Below, in pieces: positions 1-11,914 of a stretch of DNA of 64,000 nt (positions are counted from its first letter, which is position 1; the number at the start of each line of letters is the position of its first letter). Location of the stretch: positions 124,001 through 188,000 of the forward strand of contig KQ964253.1 of the NCBI GenBank assembly GCA_001566295.1. Reading direction: 5' to 3'. Origin of the DNA: Microdochium bolleyi (lineage: Eukaryota; Ascomycota; Sordariomycetes; Xylariales; Microdochiaceae). Position numbers and translations under genes: made by a program. The notes beneath the pieces are model-generated. The model made no database searches. It saw nothing but the letters and a program-made list of their open reading frames with translations, and had not been told where the DNA came from.

Positions 1-327
1 AAAAGTCCCCATCGATTATGTTTCCTCAATTTTCATTATTTTTAATAGGTTGAATTTTTTCCAACTTTTGGAGAAAAAATTAATTTCTGTACGATATCTA
101 TAGGATAGAAGAGCCAAGACTGGTATCTCAGTCACATTGGGGAAACATTTTGGTGCTTCATTCCTTTGGAACTGCAAGGGTATCGTTGCCTGAAAGTTAC
201 CAAACCAAATTGATAAACGACTACCGAGGTATACTCAAAACTCTTGTTCCAACGCTGATGCAGAATGGCTCACCGCTCCATATCTCTCCGTCACATCTTC
301 CCTCACTTTCTTCTACCCAAAGGTCAG
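1..327. other. left-edge non-coding stretch
   Basis: I see no supportable gene here. The first 130 bases are distinctly AT-rich compared with the rest of the window. The segment lies downstream of the minus-strand hypothetical gene ending at 328 and probably holds its 3' UTR. Confidence 0.4.
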
Positions 328-1635
328 CTAATCAGAAACCTTTACGAACCACCCTACGACCCGATCCGTCCCGTTGCCGTCCGCCCACTCGACGTCCACC
401 GTCCGCGCGACCCTCTCGACGACCGGACCCCTCGGAGGCTCCCACCACGCGCCGAGGTGCGGGTATCTGAACGGCTGCATCTCGTAGGCGAACCGCAGGG
501 CCTCGTGCTGCTGCATGGCGCTGCGGTAGGAGAGCATGCTCGTCGGGACGAGCTTCTCCTCCTCCTCCTCATCCCCCTTCGCAGGCTGAGGCTGAGGCTG
601 CGGCTGGGATAGAGGCCGAGGCTGAGAATGGAAGCCGGCCGGGCTGCTGCTTGATGGACATCGTTGCCGTAGATGCTGTAGGTACTGTAAGAACTGCAGT
701 CTGTGTTGGTGCTCGAGTCTTGTGAGGACGTGAGTCTGCTGCGTGATGGCGAAGCTCTGGCGCGGAGGTGTCGCTCGTGCTGCTTCTGCGGGAGCCCTAT
801 CGTCACTCGTGGAGATGGTTATGGTGAGTGCCGCTGTGGCCGGGATATCTGGCGTCAGACGAGCAGCAGCAGGGGCCGTGCCAGCGGGAGACGTCGTGGC
901 GACAACCTCGAACCCGTCGCTGCAGTTATACTCTCTGACGCTGGCTCTGCTCTCCCGGGTCGGTTGGCCAGTGGTGAGCTCGTTCCTGCTGATATCGAGG
1001 CTGTCCCTGTCGAGACTGCTGCTGTTGCTGCTCGCCGGGGTCGAGGGTGAGGAGCAGGGGCACTCGGGCTGTCCAACAAACTCGTCAAGTTCCACGCCCT
1101 CGTCCTGGCCGCGGCTGCGGCCGCAAGCGCACTCCTCTTTCCCCTTCTTCTTTCCATTTCCCCTGACAAGGCTTCGGCTGTCGTCATAGTCCTCCGCACC
1201 GAGCACGAGCACCATGTGCCTCTCCCCGCCCCGCCAGATCCGCGTGAGCCCCGTCCTCTCGCGGAAGCCGTTGCTCTTGAGGCTGGGACGGTCTCTCCGG
1301 CTGCCCGTGGTGCCTTCGGATCGTCTCCAAGAGAACTCGCCGCCCTCCTGCTGGTCCGTGGCCAGGTCGAAGCCCGGGAACAGCTCCACCGGGTCCGCGA
1401 ACTGCTCCCCGCCGGCACCAGCGAAGGCGAACGTGCCCGAGGTGCGGCAGTAGTTGACCATGTCCGCGGCGGCGTGGCCGAGGAACCGGCCAGTCTGCGC
1501 TGTGGCGGACTGTGCTGCGGCAGCGCTGGACGTGGAGAGCGCAGAGGCGGTGGACAAGGCGGAGGACGAGGGTGCTGTTCTCGTCCAGCCTGTCGCCGTG
1601 GTCGGCACCGCTCGTGTGTGGTTGTGGTTGTTCAT
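328..1635 (-). CDS. hypothetical low-complexity protein, 435 aa
   Basis: A single open frame on the minus strand. I chose the ATG at 1635 (MNNHNHTRAV) because codons further upstream in the same frame lack an ATG in good context. I do not recognise the family. The N-terminal 50 residues are Ser/Ala/Thr-rich. A segment with GRFLGHAAADMVNYCR looks more ordered. The middle is rich in Ser, Arg and Thr. A QPQPQPQPAKGDEEEEEK tract precedes a C-terminal block (MQPFRYPHLGAWWEPPRG) that looks like the best-conserved part. No signal peptide or membrane segment is visible. The frame could hide short introns, because the composition is uneven. It is probably a real lineage-restricted gene, but function is unknown. 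Confidence 0.5.
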   Translation of the reverse strand: MNNHNHTRAVPTTATGWTRTAPSSSALSTASALSTSSAAAAQSATAQTGRFLGHAAADMVNYCRTSGTFAFAGAGGEQFADPVELFPGFDLATDQQEGGEFSWRRSEGTTGSRRDRPSLKSNGFRERTGLTRIWRGGERHMVLVLGAEDYDDSRSLVRGNGKKKGKEECACGRSRGQDEGVELDEFVGQPECPCSSPSTPASSNSSSLDRDSLDISRNELTTGQPTRESRASVREYNCSDGFEVVATTSPAGTAPAAARLTPDIPATAALTITISTSDDRAPAEAARATPPRQSFAITQQTHVLTRLEHQHRLQFLQYLQHLRQRCPSSSSPAGFHSQPRPLSQPQPQPQPAKGDEEEEEKLVPTSMLSYRSAMQQHEALRFAYEMQPFRYPHLGAWWEPPRGPVVERVARTVDVEWADGNGTDRVVGWFVKVSD

Positions 1636-2310
1636 GATGTGGTCGGCTGCAAAGAGGTGTAATATTAGTTTTCGAGTGCTGGTGGTGTGTGTAAGTGCTC
1701 CAGAGTTCATCCACTTCGTTACTTGCGATGGCACACATGGAATCGGAGGACACTCTCGAGAAGAAATCTCAAGGTATATAACACTCTGGCGGTGGATTTG
1801 GATGCCATCTCCGAAGAGTGCGTGGAAACGCTCGATGAAGTCTCATGGTGCTGCCGGAGATGGCCAACTCAGAGCCGGCACTGCATATCTCGAGGCAAAA
1901 ATGCACCGGCAACCAAAGCCCCGGCTGACCCAGACCGAGTCGTGGAAAGGTCGTCCCAAAGTCTCGCCGCCTTGGGCCGCTACCGGAACCAGATGCCATG
2001 CAGCGTTGGGTGTCGCCTCAATGTCGGTATTCGTTAAGCCCCCACCGGGAGCAAGTGCACCATCCACGGCAAGCAATGTGCGAGAATTTGGACTTGTTGA
2101 TAGCTGAACAATCGAATAGTGACCCAAACAGAATTTACAGTCTCGACAACCTCATAGTGCCAGGACACGGGGGTGAACAGCCCGCCCAACCATGATACCA
2201 CCACCAGCGCCTTTGCTATGCCTCAGGGTATATCCATCTCCTCTCCCATGTAACGTACACGACCCCACGAACAGAAACGAAAGAGTGCCAATAAAGTACA
2301 ACAAAACCCG
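1636..2310. other. intergenic, no gene seen
   Basis: The stretch lies between the 5' end of the minus-strand hypothetical gene and the 3' end of the minus-strand P450. It should hold the promoter of the former and the 3' UTR of the latter. The open frames inside lack protein-like composition. Confidence 0.4.
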
Positions 2311-4129
2311 TCAATCAATCTTGGAGACTCGTGCATAGCAGTAGACCGGACTCGTCGTAATAGCGTCCGCGATCTCGCGAGACTCCAGATCCTTTCCGAC
2401 AGAATGGAACTCAAAATTCCACACCAACAGCGCGACCACGATGCGCGTCTCCAGGAGAGCGAGACGTCGGCCAAAACAGCCGCGAGGGCCGAAGCCAAAT
2501 GCCATCATCGGACCGGCATACTGATCAAAGTATTCGCCCTTCTCGTTTGTCTTCATCCACCGTTCCGGGCGGAAATCATCCATGCCGTCATGATCCCATT
2601 GGCCGTAGGGATGATGGTCAGGACCTCGCGACGCGCTGCGGCGCAAGTCATCGGCAACAGGTATCTCAGGCAGCTGAAAGCCAGGCCCGCTCGAGAGCAT
2701 AAATATCTCTGTACCTTTCGGGATCTTGTATCCGAGTATCTCCGTGTCGACAATCGCCTCCCGCTGCGTCAGGGGTACTGGCGCATCAAGCCGCAGGCAC
2801 TCCTGGACGAAAGCATCGAGATAAGGTAGTGTGGTCTTGGTCAGTTCTGCTACGGAGGGCTGTCCTCCCTCACTACGATGCTGCGGGAAGGCTTCGTGCA
2901 GAACCTGGCGGACCTTTGCCTGCGCAGCCTGGTTGACACCAAGCCATTTCACCATCCCTGGACCCGGCGTCAGTTCGCGATTCTCCCACAGCACGTGCGT
3001 CAGTGCATCTCAACTTACAGCAGATCGAAGAAGCACTAGTATCGTGGCCAGCGACGATGAACCCGAAGAGCTCGTCGTATATCTGAGGAGAGTGGAAGTC
3101 AGGCTTCCTGCCCGCCTTCTCAGCCGATGCCATCTCACGAAGGATGATATTGTCCATGGCCGACCACATCGCATTGTCTCCAGACCTGATCCGCTCCAGA
3201 GTCTTCTCCACCTCCCGGCGAATCAGCTCGTTCTTCCGAGCAATGGCTTTTGCCAAGGTCGGACTTGTCAGCACCTTGCAGGGATGCGCCCACGTCGGCG
3301 AGATAGCCTTGAACTGCGTGCCAACATGGTGGCCGAACTCGTAGATGGCGGCGATGTCCGGGACATGGGGCTCGCGAGGGATCGTGACCGAGCCGTCTGC
3401 GTTGATAGTGTGTTGGAATCGCGAGAGGGAATCCAGAAAAACAAGCTGCTGCTTCGTGATGCTCATGTCGTCACCAAGACCGAACGCCGCCGCATTGATA
3501 ATGTCCAGGGCAAGGTCGACCACATCCTGCTTGACGTCAAACGGGCAGCCCTCCGTCAAATCCGCCTTGCGCGTCCACAGATCGATGAGCTGCTGAGCCT
3601 TGTCGTATATCTGCGGGGCCGTGACCTGATGCAGGAAAGCCGGCGTCATCAGGTCCCGGACAAGCTCCTTGTTACTCTTGAAGCGTGGATCACTGGAACG
3701 CATGGCGATGTGGTGGTGCCCGATGGGTCCGGAGAAGATGCTGATGCTGCGGGAGCTCCGGTCGAACTCCTTGCTCCTCCTGAGCAAGATGTCCCGGGAC
3801 TCCTGGAAGTCGGCGAGAATCAAGGTCGGCTTCGCAAAGGGGCCCATCCAGAACTGGGTGAGGACAGAGCCGTGCCTCTTGGAGTGGCCGACGAGCCAGG
3901 GTCGCAGGCGGCCATGCTTCTTGATGTAGGCACTGAGCTCGGGCAGGCTGCCGAGGAGACTCCTGCTGGCGGACTTGTCGTAGGGGATGCCTGGTATGGG
4001 CGTGGGTAGTGCCCAAGCGTAGCCAAAGTACAACGCCGAGCCAGCAGCGACAGCCAGGCAGCCGGCGAGGACGGGAGTGTTCTGGACAGCCGTCAGGGGC
4101 GTCGAAAGGAAGTCCGGAGCCGAGTCCAT
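2311..4129 (-). CDS. cytochrome P450 monooxygenase
   Basis: This is a heme-thiolate monooxygenase, expected to be anchored in the ER membrane and to use a P450 reductase. There are two exons, 4129-3019 and 2957-2311, with a 61-bp intron (GTAAGT...CCAG) that falls just after the I-helix. Splicing reads ...SSIC-WMVKWLGV..., giving 585 aa, normal to slightly long for a fungal P450. An N-terminal hydrophobic anchor lies near residues 17-37, followed by a proline-rich hinge. The I-helix motif AGHDTS is near residue 360, the K-helix ECLR (ExxR) near 418, PERW follows, and the heme loop FGFGPRGCFGRR has its Cys ligand near 525. The start is the ATG at 4129; the frame runs two codons further up, but only to a TTG. 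No partner biosynthetic genes flank it, so the substrate cannot be predicted and I give no CYP family. Confidence 0.9.
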
Positions 4130-5309
4130 GTCCAAGACGGCAGCATCGCCTCGCCGTCAGTCGCAATGGTTCGTAATGGGGAGGGTGAGCAGGGCGAGGT
4201 TCGAGCTCCGAGGCACACGGAGCAATGCGGCCGAGAAAGGCGACGGATGGGTAAGGTGCTTTAGGTAGGTTCTAGCCATGACGGGTCGTGGGGACGGCGC
4301 CGCTGGGCGCTGGGCGGCGCCATGGTAGGGAGGGTCCGGAGCTCTAGAGCTGGGTCGTTGAGCTTGGAGCTCGTCAGTGTTTCGTGTGCTGGTGGAGGGG
4401 CCTGGCTAGCACGGCTGGGCAGGCAGGGGCTTGCCAGTGGTTGAAGCTCAGTGAATGTCGCTCGAGGTTGCATAGCTGGTCGCATGGGCCGCACTCCCAG
4501 GCGTCCGGATCCGAGCGAGAGCCCTGGCCATCGACGCATGGGTCTGCGAACGGAGGATTTGCTGCAGCGGGCGTCATGGCCCGCACGTGTCCACATGGCA
4601 CACGGTCGCCTCGAGGGGGCAGGCACTTTCTGCGGCATGCACGCCCGGCGCTGCTTTCTCCCGCCCGCACAGTTTCATCCCGAAGGTCACCTTCGAGGAC
4701 CTTGTGGTAACTACCCTAGGGTACTTTATCCATCAGCACGAGACCATCCCTCGATGCAATAACCCTTGTCAAGCCTCATAGCCTAGGTAGCACAGGCCTG
4801 CCGCTTCAGCTCGGGTTTGTTTGCCGTAGAGGACCAGGGATCTGTCTCTCGACCAGCCCGGCTGCGAGATTGCAAAGTCGAGACCAGCTCCAGCACCCCG
4901 CCATCCGAGCCACCTGCCGTCCCTTGCCATATCAGACTCAAGAATGCGACCACCTGGGCACACCACAGAGTCCACCCCCGTCACTTGTCTTGTGAATCCC
5001 TGCCTTTTTGACTGGGGCGCACTCCCTCTTGGCGTCCGATTTCTGGTCCGCGCATTCCGTTTCTTTGGATTGCGGCAAAAGATCCCCGGATTGGTCACGA
5101 GCGTGACATTGCAGCCTGTAATGGCGGTCTGATTTAGCCTCTGCCAGCAAACATGGTCTCAGAGAGCCCGGGCGAGACCCGAGGTAATTTCTCTCTACAA
5201 GTCAGGTGCGACCGCGCGAGTACGGACCTCGGGCTTGGTAAGCCAGAACAAAAAAAAGTTTGCTTCCCCACGCCCAGTCGCTCGTAGAGCGATGGAGAGC
5301 AAAAAGAGA
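4130..5309. other. intergenic, P450 promoter side
   Basis: About 1.2 kb between the P450 start and tRNA-Glu. It should contain the P450 promoter. No protein-like frame, repeat or additional RNA gene was recognised. Confidence 0.4.
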
Positions 5310-5410
5310 CTCCGAATCGGGGAATCGAACCCCGGGCTTGACGGCACACGAAGACCTTCAGACGAAGACCAAGTGAGAGCGTCAAATGTTAGCCACTACA
5401 CCAATTCGGA
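5310..5410 (-). tRNA. tRNA-Glu (anticodon CTC) with 29-nt intron
   Basis: The minus strand folds as a complete tRNA. The acceptor is TCCGAAT paired with ATTCGGA, with discriminator G. The D-stem is GTGT/ACAT, the anticodon stem is TGACG/CGTCA, and the T-arm is CGGGG-TTCGATT-CCCCG. The anticodon loop reads C-T-CTC-A, and a 29-nt intron (5373 down to 5345) sits one base 3' of the anticodon, the canonical nuclear position. The mature length is 72 nt without CCA, as expected for tRNA-Glu. It decodes GAG, a favoured codon in this GC-rich genome. Internal A and B boxes should drive Pol III transcription. Confidence 0.93.
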
Positions 5411-5788
5411 TGTGATTGTTGGAAAGGCACGCGGTTATCATATACAATATCCTCAGCCAACAAAGCAGATTATCAGCCCTCAGGATGTGCCTGAAACATC
5501 GGAACATGGTGAGGATTGCAACGACTTGTCAATTGCCACATAGTTATCGGTGTCCAATAGTGCTTCGGGCACTTCAAAGTATCTCGATAGTACAATAAAA
5601 GTGTCTCTGCTCCCAGATCCAAGGAGTTGCCAAAATCGACGGCGGCTATCTACTCAATGAAAATTCCATGAACGCCAACGCTATGCAACGCACTTCAAGC
5701 AACCTGTATCGCTCTGGTCGCCCTTTTGCCTTCATGAGCCCCCGACTCTTGAGGACTGGAGAAATGTGCAAAATCCAGTCTTCCTTGC
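5411..5788. other. short intergenic
   Basis: The stretch separates the tRNA from the 3' end of the ELYS-like gene. Nothing else is recognised. Confidence 0.4.
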
Positions 5789-6797
5789 CTACGCCTGCAT
5801 GCCTCGATTGCCGCTGCCCTTCTTGAACCCTTCCAGGACAGACGACCACGCGCCCTTCTCGCTCACCGGACCGGCATCGCCCCTTGCGATCCTGCGCATC
5901 AACAGCGTGTCCTTGGCGACTCGGACTTTCTTGCCATCGAGCCCGAGCAGCGCGTCCCGGAACCAGTCCTCCTCCTGGGTGTCGAGACCCGCACTGGTGA
6001 GCTCAAACGCGCGCTCCGCGGCTTCGTCACCGGGTGCCGTCTCAACGACAGACATCACAAGCCGCCTGAACAGCTGCTCGCGCACGAACTGCGGGCGAAC
6101 ACGGGAATAGCGCAGAGCCTCGGAGACGCTGGACTGCGCGATCGCGTCGAAGAGCAGCTCCGCCGCGGCCGAGGTCTTGAGCACGGGCTGCACGGTGTAG
6201 TAGTAAGCCAGGACGGGAGAGTAGTCGCCACCTTTGCTGCTGCCGATGTGCGCGAGCGCGGTGACGATCTCATCGGCAAAGTCGGGGACCAGCGATGGGT
6301 GTGTGAGGTGCTCGAGGGCCAGATCGAAGTTTGTGTCGTCCATGTGCCACAGGCCCTCCATGAAGATGCTGTACTTTTGCGGGACGGCGGCATCGGCAGC
6401 GAATACGTCGGCGCGGGTGCTTGTGCTGCCCGGGGACTGTTCCTCGAGGCGGTGGTCGACATCGAGAAGGATGTAGTAGAGGATGGAGAGCTTGTGGTGA
6501 ACAGCGACGTTCGGAGCATTGCAGACGGCATGGTGCAGCTGGCGAAGATCTTTGTCGCTCTTAGGAGGATAGTATTTCGAGGCTGCACAGTGACATCTCG
6601 TGTCAGCGGCAAGCCACCATCGAATAGTTCAAATCGAGCCTACCTTTCGACATGTTCAGTGCGCCGAGCACCCTGTCGAGGAAGAGCAGGCCATCGTACT
6701 CTTTCCGCTTCTTGTCGACCTGCTGCGCCCATTGCCGGGTGAATGGGAACGGCGACAGGTCGCCAAAGACGAGGTCGAAGTTGCCAAAGTCGAGCAT
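5789..6797 (-). CDS. ELYS-like nuclear pore assembly domain protein
   Basis: The two exons are 6797-6644 and 6582-5789, with a 61-bp intron (GTAGGC...TGCAG). The protein has 315 aa. The spliced frame resembles the ELYS-like domain (nuclear pore complex assembly): an N-terminal phenylalanine-rich FDLVF segment, then YDGLLFLDRVLGAL, the YYPP element across the splice junction, and a long alpha-helical repeat region with YSIFMEGLWHMDD and VLAYYYTVQP. In animals and fission yeast such proteins join the Nup107-160 outer-ring complex; here the protein is about as long as the domain alone, as in fungal versions. The ATG at 6797 starts at the domain boundary; upstream in-frame codons are open but not domain-like. 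It is divergent from SMC4. Confidence 0.82.
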
Positions 6798-7310
6798 GGC
6801 TGGTGGTGTTGGTGTTGCGATCGTGGGTGAAGACAGGCACACCTGGAAGCTCGCGATGCTTGCCAAAGCTGCAGTCGGAGATGGTTTGCGACAAGGGCGG
6901 CTACCTGGGAGCCATCCCAGGGCAAAGTGCACTTGCATCAGACGCGACGGACGCGCCGGCGTCGAGACAATCAGCGGCATGCCCTGCCACTCACTGGTGG
7001 GGCCGAGCGACCCCGACCGCAATGGCGGGGAGGGAGGGTTGTTTTTGTTTACTTTGGAGCACAATAGCCCGGTGATGTTGCCGCCCTCCCACTTTCGAGC
7101 TTGACACCACGACGACAATCTCACGGATCCTGCAGTGCGAAACTAACCACAGCATAAGCAAGCTGTCTCTGCTGCAACCCGGCATTTGCAGTATCATTCA
7201 GTAGCGGCCAGTTCCCTCCCCCCGACATCAGCAATCCCTGCCAGCACGATCCGGGCCATTGTTTGCCCCCCCGTGCGACGCATACACAAGTCGTTTCTCC
7301 GCATCCGACA
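6798..7310. promoter_or_regulatory. divergent promoter region ELYS-like / SMC4
   Basis: A 513-bp spacer between two divergent start codons. It must hold both promoters and 5' UTRs. Polypyrimidine and CCCTCC-rich stretches are present, but I see no clear TATA box. Confidence 0.5.
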
Positions 7311-10300
7311 ATGTCGACGAGGACCCGTCGCGCAGCCGCCACGAGGCGCACCGCAGTCGTCGACTCATCCGACGAAGACGAGATCAGCGCCGTCTCCAAC
7401 TCGACCCAAAAGATCAAGGAAGAGTCCGAGGACGATTTCGACCCTGATGTGACGTCCAAGACACGTAGGAGGACAACACAGAGCAGGCGCACATCCACGA
7501 TCCCGATTCGGGGCAACCGCACCCGCAGAAGTGTCGCACCTTCAGAGCCAGCCGAGGAAACACAGATATACGACGAAGACCCGACCGAAACCACCATAAT
7601 AGCACCAGTAGCACAAGTCAAGCAGGAGAGCCCGAAGAGGAGGAAAAGTGTGGCGCCTCGGAAATCAGTCGCCGACGTTGAGGCTCCCGCGGAAGAGAAC
7701 ACCGTCGTTCTGCCCACCCCAGACGCCTCAGAGGAGCCATCTGGTGTCGGAGCCAGAGCACTAGGAGACATCACGATGAGCCACAGTGTCAACGAACGGC
7801 GGCCGTCCACGGCGTCCAGCGCTGCCACGGACGATACGACCGCGACGATCAAGCCCATCAAGGCCATGGATACCGTCTTCGAGAAGCCCATGGACATCAT
7901 GCTCAAGTCACGCGCCATGGCCATGCCAGTGGTGGAGGAGACCGGACCTAAGGCGCGGATTGTCATCACGTATCTCATCCTCACCAATTTCAAGAGTTAT
8001 GCAGGGCGCCAGGAGGTCGGGCCTTTCCACTCTTCCTTCTCGTCCGTGGTCGGCCCGAACGGCTCTGGAAAGTCTAACGTCATTGACGCTCTGCTCTTTG
8101 TCTTCGGCTTCCGTGCCAGCAAGATGCGACAGGGGAAGATATCGGCTCTTATCCACAACTCTGCGCAGCACCCCAATCTTGACCACTGCGAGGTCGCTGT
8201 ACACTTCCAGGAGGTCATGGATTTGGTAAGTAGTCACGCCTTGCTAGCATTATTCCTGCGTACTGACAGCTTCTTAGCCTGGTGGTGGCTCCGAAGTCAT
8301 CCCTAACTCGCAACTGGTCATCTCAAGACGGGCGTTTAAGAACAACTCGAGCAAATATTACATCGACAACAAGGAGTCGAGCTTCACCATTGTCACAACA
8401 CTTTTGCGCGACCGCGGCGTTGATCTGGACCACAAGCGCTTCCTCATTCTGCAGGGTGAGGTCGAGTCTATTGCTCAGATGAAGCCAAAAGCAACGGGCG
8501 AACATGACGACGGCCTGCTTGAGTACCTCGAAGATATCATCGGCACGTCGAAATACAAGGCACCAATCGAGGAGTCCGCGACTGAGGTCGAGACGCTCAA
8601 CGAAGTCTGCATGGAGAAGAGTGGCCGTGTTCAGCACGTCGAGAAGGAAAAGAACAGCCTCGAGGACAAGAAGAACAAGGCTCTGGCTTTCATCCGGGAT
8701 GAGAACGAGCTTGTGCTGAAGCAGTCTGCGCTGTACCAGCTTTACATAAGCGAGTGCAACGACAACCTCGCAGTGACGGCAGAGGCCATCAGTCAGATGC
8801 AGGCACAGCTCGATGCCGAGCTCGAAAAGCATCAAGGCAGCGAGCAGATCATCAAGCAGCTGTCAAAGGCCTACAGCAAGGGCAGCAAGGAGTTCGAGGC
8901 GCAGGAGAAGGAGGTGCAAGCTCTGGCAGCCGAACTCGCCAAGTTCGAGCAGGAGAGGGTGAAGTTCGACGAAAAGCGCAAATTCCTCACGGACAAGAAG
9001 AAGAAGCTGGAGAAGACAATTGCCAACGCCGAAAAGTCATTCGCCGATGCCGACGAGACTATCGAGCAATGCACGGGGGAGATTGCCACTCGCACAGAGG
9101 AGATTGCACAGCTTGAGCAGCAAGTCCAGGAGGAGGAGAACAAGCTTACCTCGATTCGCGAGAACCTCAAGGGCAAAACACAAGTCTACTCCGACCAGAT
9201 TGCGGCCAAGCAGAAAGCTCTGGAGCCATGGATGGAGAAGATCAACGAGAAGCAGTCTGCCATTGCCGTTGCCGAGTCCGAATTGACCATTCTCCAAGAG
9301 AAGGCCAACGCCGGCGCCGTCGCGACTGAAGAGCTGCAGAAGAAGATTGCCAGCATCGAGAAGAGCCGTGCTGCGAAGGATGCTGAGCTCCAGGAGTGCG
9401 AGACTGACAAGAAGGAGCTGGAGAACGAGATGAAGGAGGTCCAGACCGAGCTGGAGCATCTTGCCTCCATTGAGCCAAAGTTCCTGCAAAAGATCTCCAA
9501 CGCCAGACAGAAGGCAGACGAGGCGCGTTCGAGTCTGTCTCAGACCCAGAACCGTGGCAACGTTCTCACTGCGCTGATGCGCATGAAGGAGTCTGGCCGT
9601 ATCGACGGTTTTCACGGCCGGCTGGGAAACTTGGGCGCTATCGACGAGCAGTATGACGTGGCCATCTCGACGGCGTGCCCTTCACTAGACAACTTCGTCA
9701 CGGACACGGTTGAGGCCGGACAGCAGTGTATTGAGTACCTCCGCAAGACAAACCTCGGCCGAGGCAACTTCATGTGTCTCGACAAGCTCCGCGCCCGTGG
9801 CATGGACCAGATCCAGACACCAGAGAACGCTCCGCGACTCTTTGATCTGATTCGTGCCAAGGAGGACCGGTTCCGTCCCGCCTTTTACCACGCCCTCCAT
9901 GACACGCTTGTCGCCAAGGATCTTGCCCAGGCCAACAGAATTGCCTATGGTGCGAGGAGGTGGCGCGTTGTCACGCTGGCAGGAGAGCTCATCGACAAGA
10001 GTGGTACCATGTCTGGAGGTGGCACGACTGTCAAGAGAGGTCTCATGTCGAGCAAGCTCACCGCGGACACATCAAAGGAGAAGGTCGTCAAGTACGAAGC
10101 CGACCGGGATGCACTCGAAGCCAAGTTCCAGGAGTTCCAGGATGAGCAGCGGAAGTTTGAAGGACGCATGAAGCAGCTCAAGGTAGAGATCCCGGAGCTC
10201 GAGACAAAGATGCAGAAGATTGGCCTCGAGATTCAGAGTGCGGAGAAGAACCTGGCAGATGCGAAGCGCCGCGTCAAGGAGCTCGCCAGGGAGCACCAGC

Positions 10301-11914
10301 CCTCTGAGTCTGACGACAACAGAGTCGCGACACTGCAGAAAGAGATTGCCAAGCTCAACAAGGAGGTCGCAAAGCTCCATGCCGAGACCGAAGGCCTCGA
10401 GGCCGAGATCAAAGAGCTCCAGGACAAGATCATGGAGGTTGGTGGTGAGAAGCTGCGTGCTCAGAGAGCCAAGGTCGATGCCATCAAGGAAGAGATCACC
10501 TCATGCGGCGAGGAGACGTCGAACGCCGAGGTCAAGAAGGCCAAGGCTGAGAAGTCCAAGACGAAGCTCGAGAAGGACCGTGCCAAGGCCACCAAGGAGC
10601 TCACTGTTGCCGATGCTGATCTCGAGCGCCTCGAGGAGGAAGTCGCAAACCAGGGCACGAAGTCAGAGTCTCTGGAAGAATCTGTCAACGAGGCCCAGGC
10701 CAGTCTCAAGGAGAAGAAGAAGGAGTTAGCCACGATGAAGAGCGAGCTCGATGAGAAGTCAACAGAGCTCAACGAGACAAGAGCCGCCGAGATTGAAATG
10801 AAGAACCAGCTGGAAGAGAACCAGAAGGTACTCGCCGAGAATCAGAAGCGACTTCGATATTGGGACGATAAGCTCGGCAAGCTGGTCCTCCAGAACGTCG
10901 CCGACTTGACAGGGGAGTCGCCAGCGGCTGAGAAGCCTGTGGCTAAGGTCCCAAAACCTGAGAGACTGGCTGATGATGGCGATGAGCTGGCAGAGGGTGA
11001 AGGGGAGGACAACGAGGAGAAGGAAGAGGAGGACGAGGAGCAGGAGGACGAGGATGCAGAGTCTGAGGAGTCTCCAGCACAGCAACCAAGCGAATTGCCA
11101 CGCTACACGGAAGACGAGCTCCGGGACATGAGCAAAGAGAGGCTCAAGGCGGAGATTGCGGCGCTCGAGGAGAAGACGCAGAATGTCAATGTCGACGTTG
11201 GCGTCCTAGCCGAGTACCGCCGCCGTGTCGAGGAGCACGCTGCGCGGTCGTCTGATCTCGCCGAGGCTGTGCAGCAGCGCGACGCGGCCAAGAAGCGGTG
11301 TGATGAGCTACGCCGGCTGCGCCTTGAGGGTTTCATGGAGGGCTTCAGCACTATCTCGCTCCGCCTCAAGGAGATGTACCAGATGATCACGATGGGAGGC
11401 AACGCGGAGCTCGAGCTCGTCGACAGTCTCGACCCCTTCAGCGAGGGCATCCTGTTCTCCGTCATGCCGCCGAAGAAGAGCTGGAAGAACATCAGCAACC
11501 TGTCTGGTGGAGAAAAGACTCTGAGCAGTCTGGCGCTCGTGTTCGCCCTGCACCACTACAAGCCGACGCCACTCTACGTCATGGACGAGATTGATGCCGC
11601 GCTGGATTTCCGCAACGTAAGTGCCAGAGCACGCCCCCCACAATAGACTCGAGGCCGTTATACTAAGACAAGCACGACTGCAGGTGTCCATTGTGGCCAA
11701 CTACATCAAAGAGCGGACCAAGAACGCGCAGTTCATCGTCATCTCGCTGCGCAACAACATGTTTGAGCTCGCAGCCCGCCTCGTGGGCGTGTACAAAGTC
11801 AACCACATGACCAAGAGCGTCACGATTGAGAACCACGACTACATTGTCCGGCCGACGCAGAGGGCAGCGCCCAACGAGTTTGGCAGCGGCGGGATAACTG
11901 AGCAGTTCAGGTAG
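7311..11914 (+). CDS. SMC4: condensin subunit SMC4
   Basis: Three exons, 7311-8225, 8278-11616 and 11684-11914, encode 1494 aa, the usual size of fungal SMC4. SMC4 pairs with SMC2 in condensin and uses ATP to compact mitotic chromosomes. The protein has a disordered basic/acidic N-terminus (about 1-225, typical of SMC4) and then the Walker A motif GPNGSGKSN near residue 247. The first coiled coil runs from about 400 to 730, followed by the hinge near 745-860 (GFHGRLGNLG, GRGNFMCLDKL), the second coiled coil, a very acidic insert (EEKEEEDEEQEDED), the signature LSGGEKT near 1379 and Walker B LYVMDEIDAALD near 1403. Introns of 52 and 67 bp keep frame; the last falls right after the D-loop region. 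The start MSTRTRRAAAT was chosen because the upstream in-frame codons lack a better ATG. Cut3 is the S. pombe equivalent. Confidence 0.96.

Noticed and set aside
2831..4009. 392-codon plus-strand open frame
   Set aside because: It is antisense to the P450 exons, which carry all family motifs.
2311..4129. Secondary-metabolite cluster around the P450
   Set aside because: No polyketide synthase, NRPS, terpene cyclase or pathway regulator flanks it.
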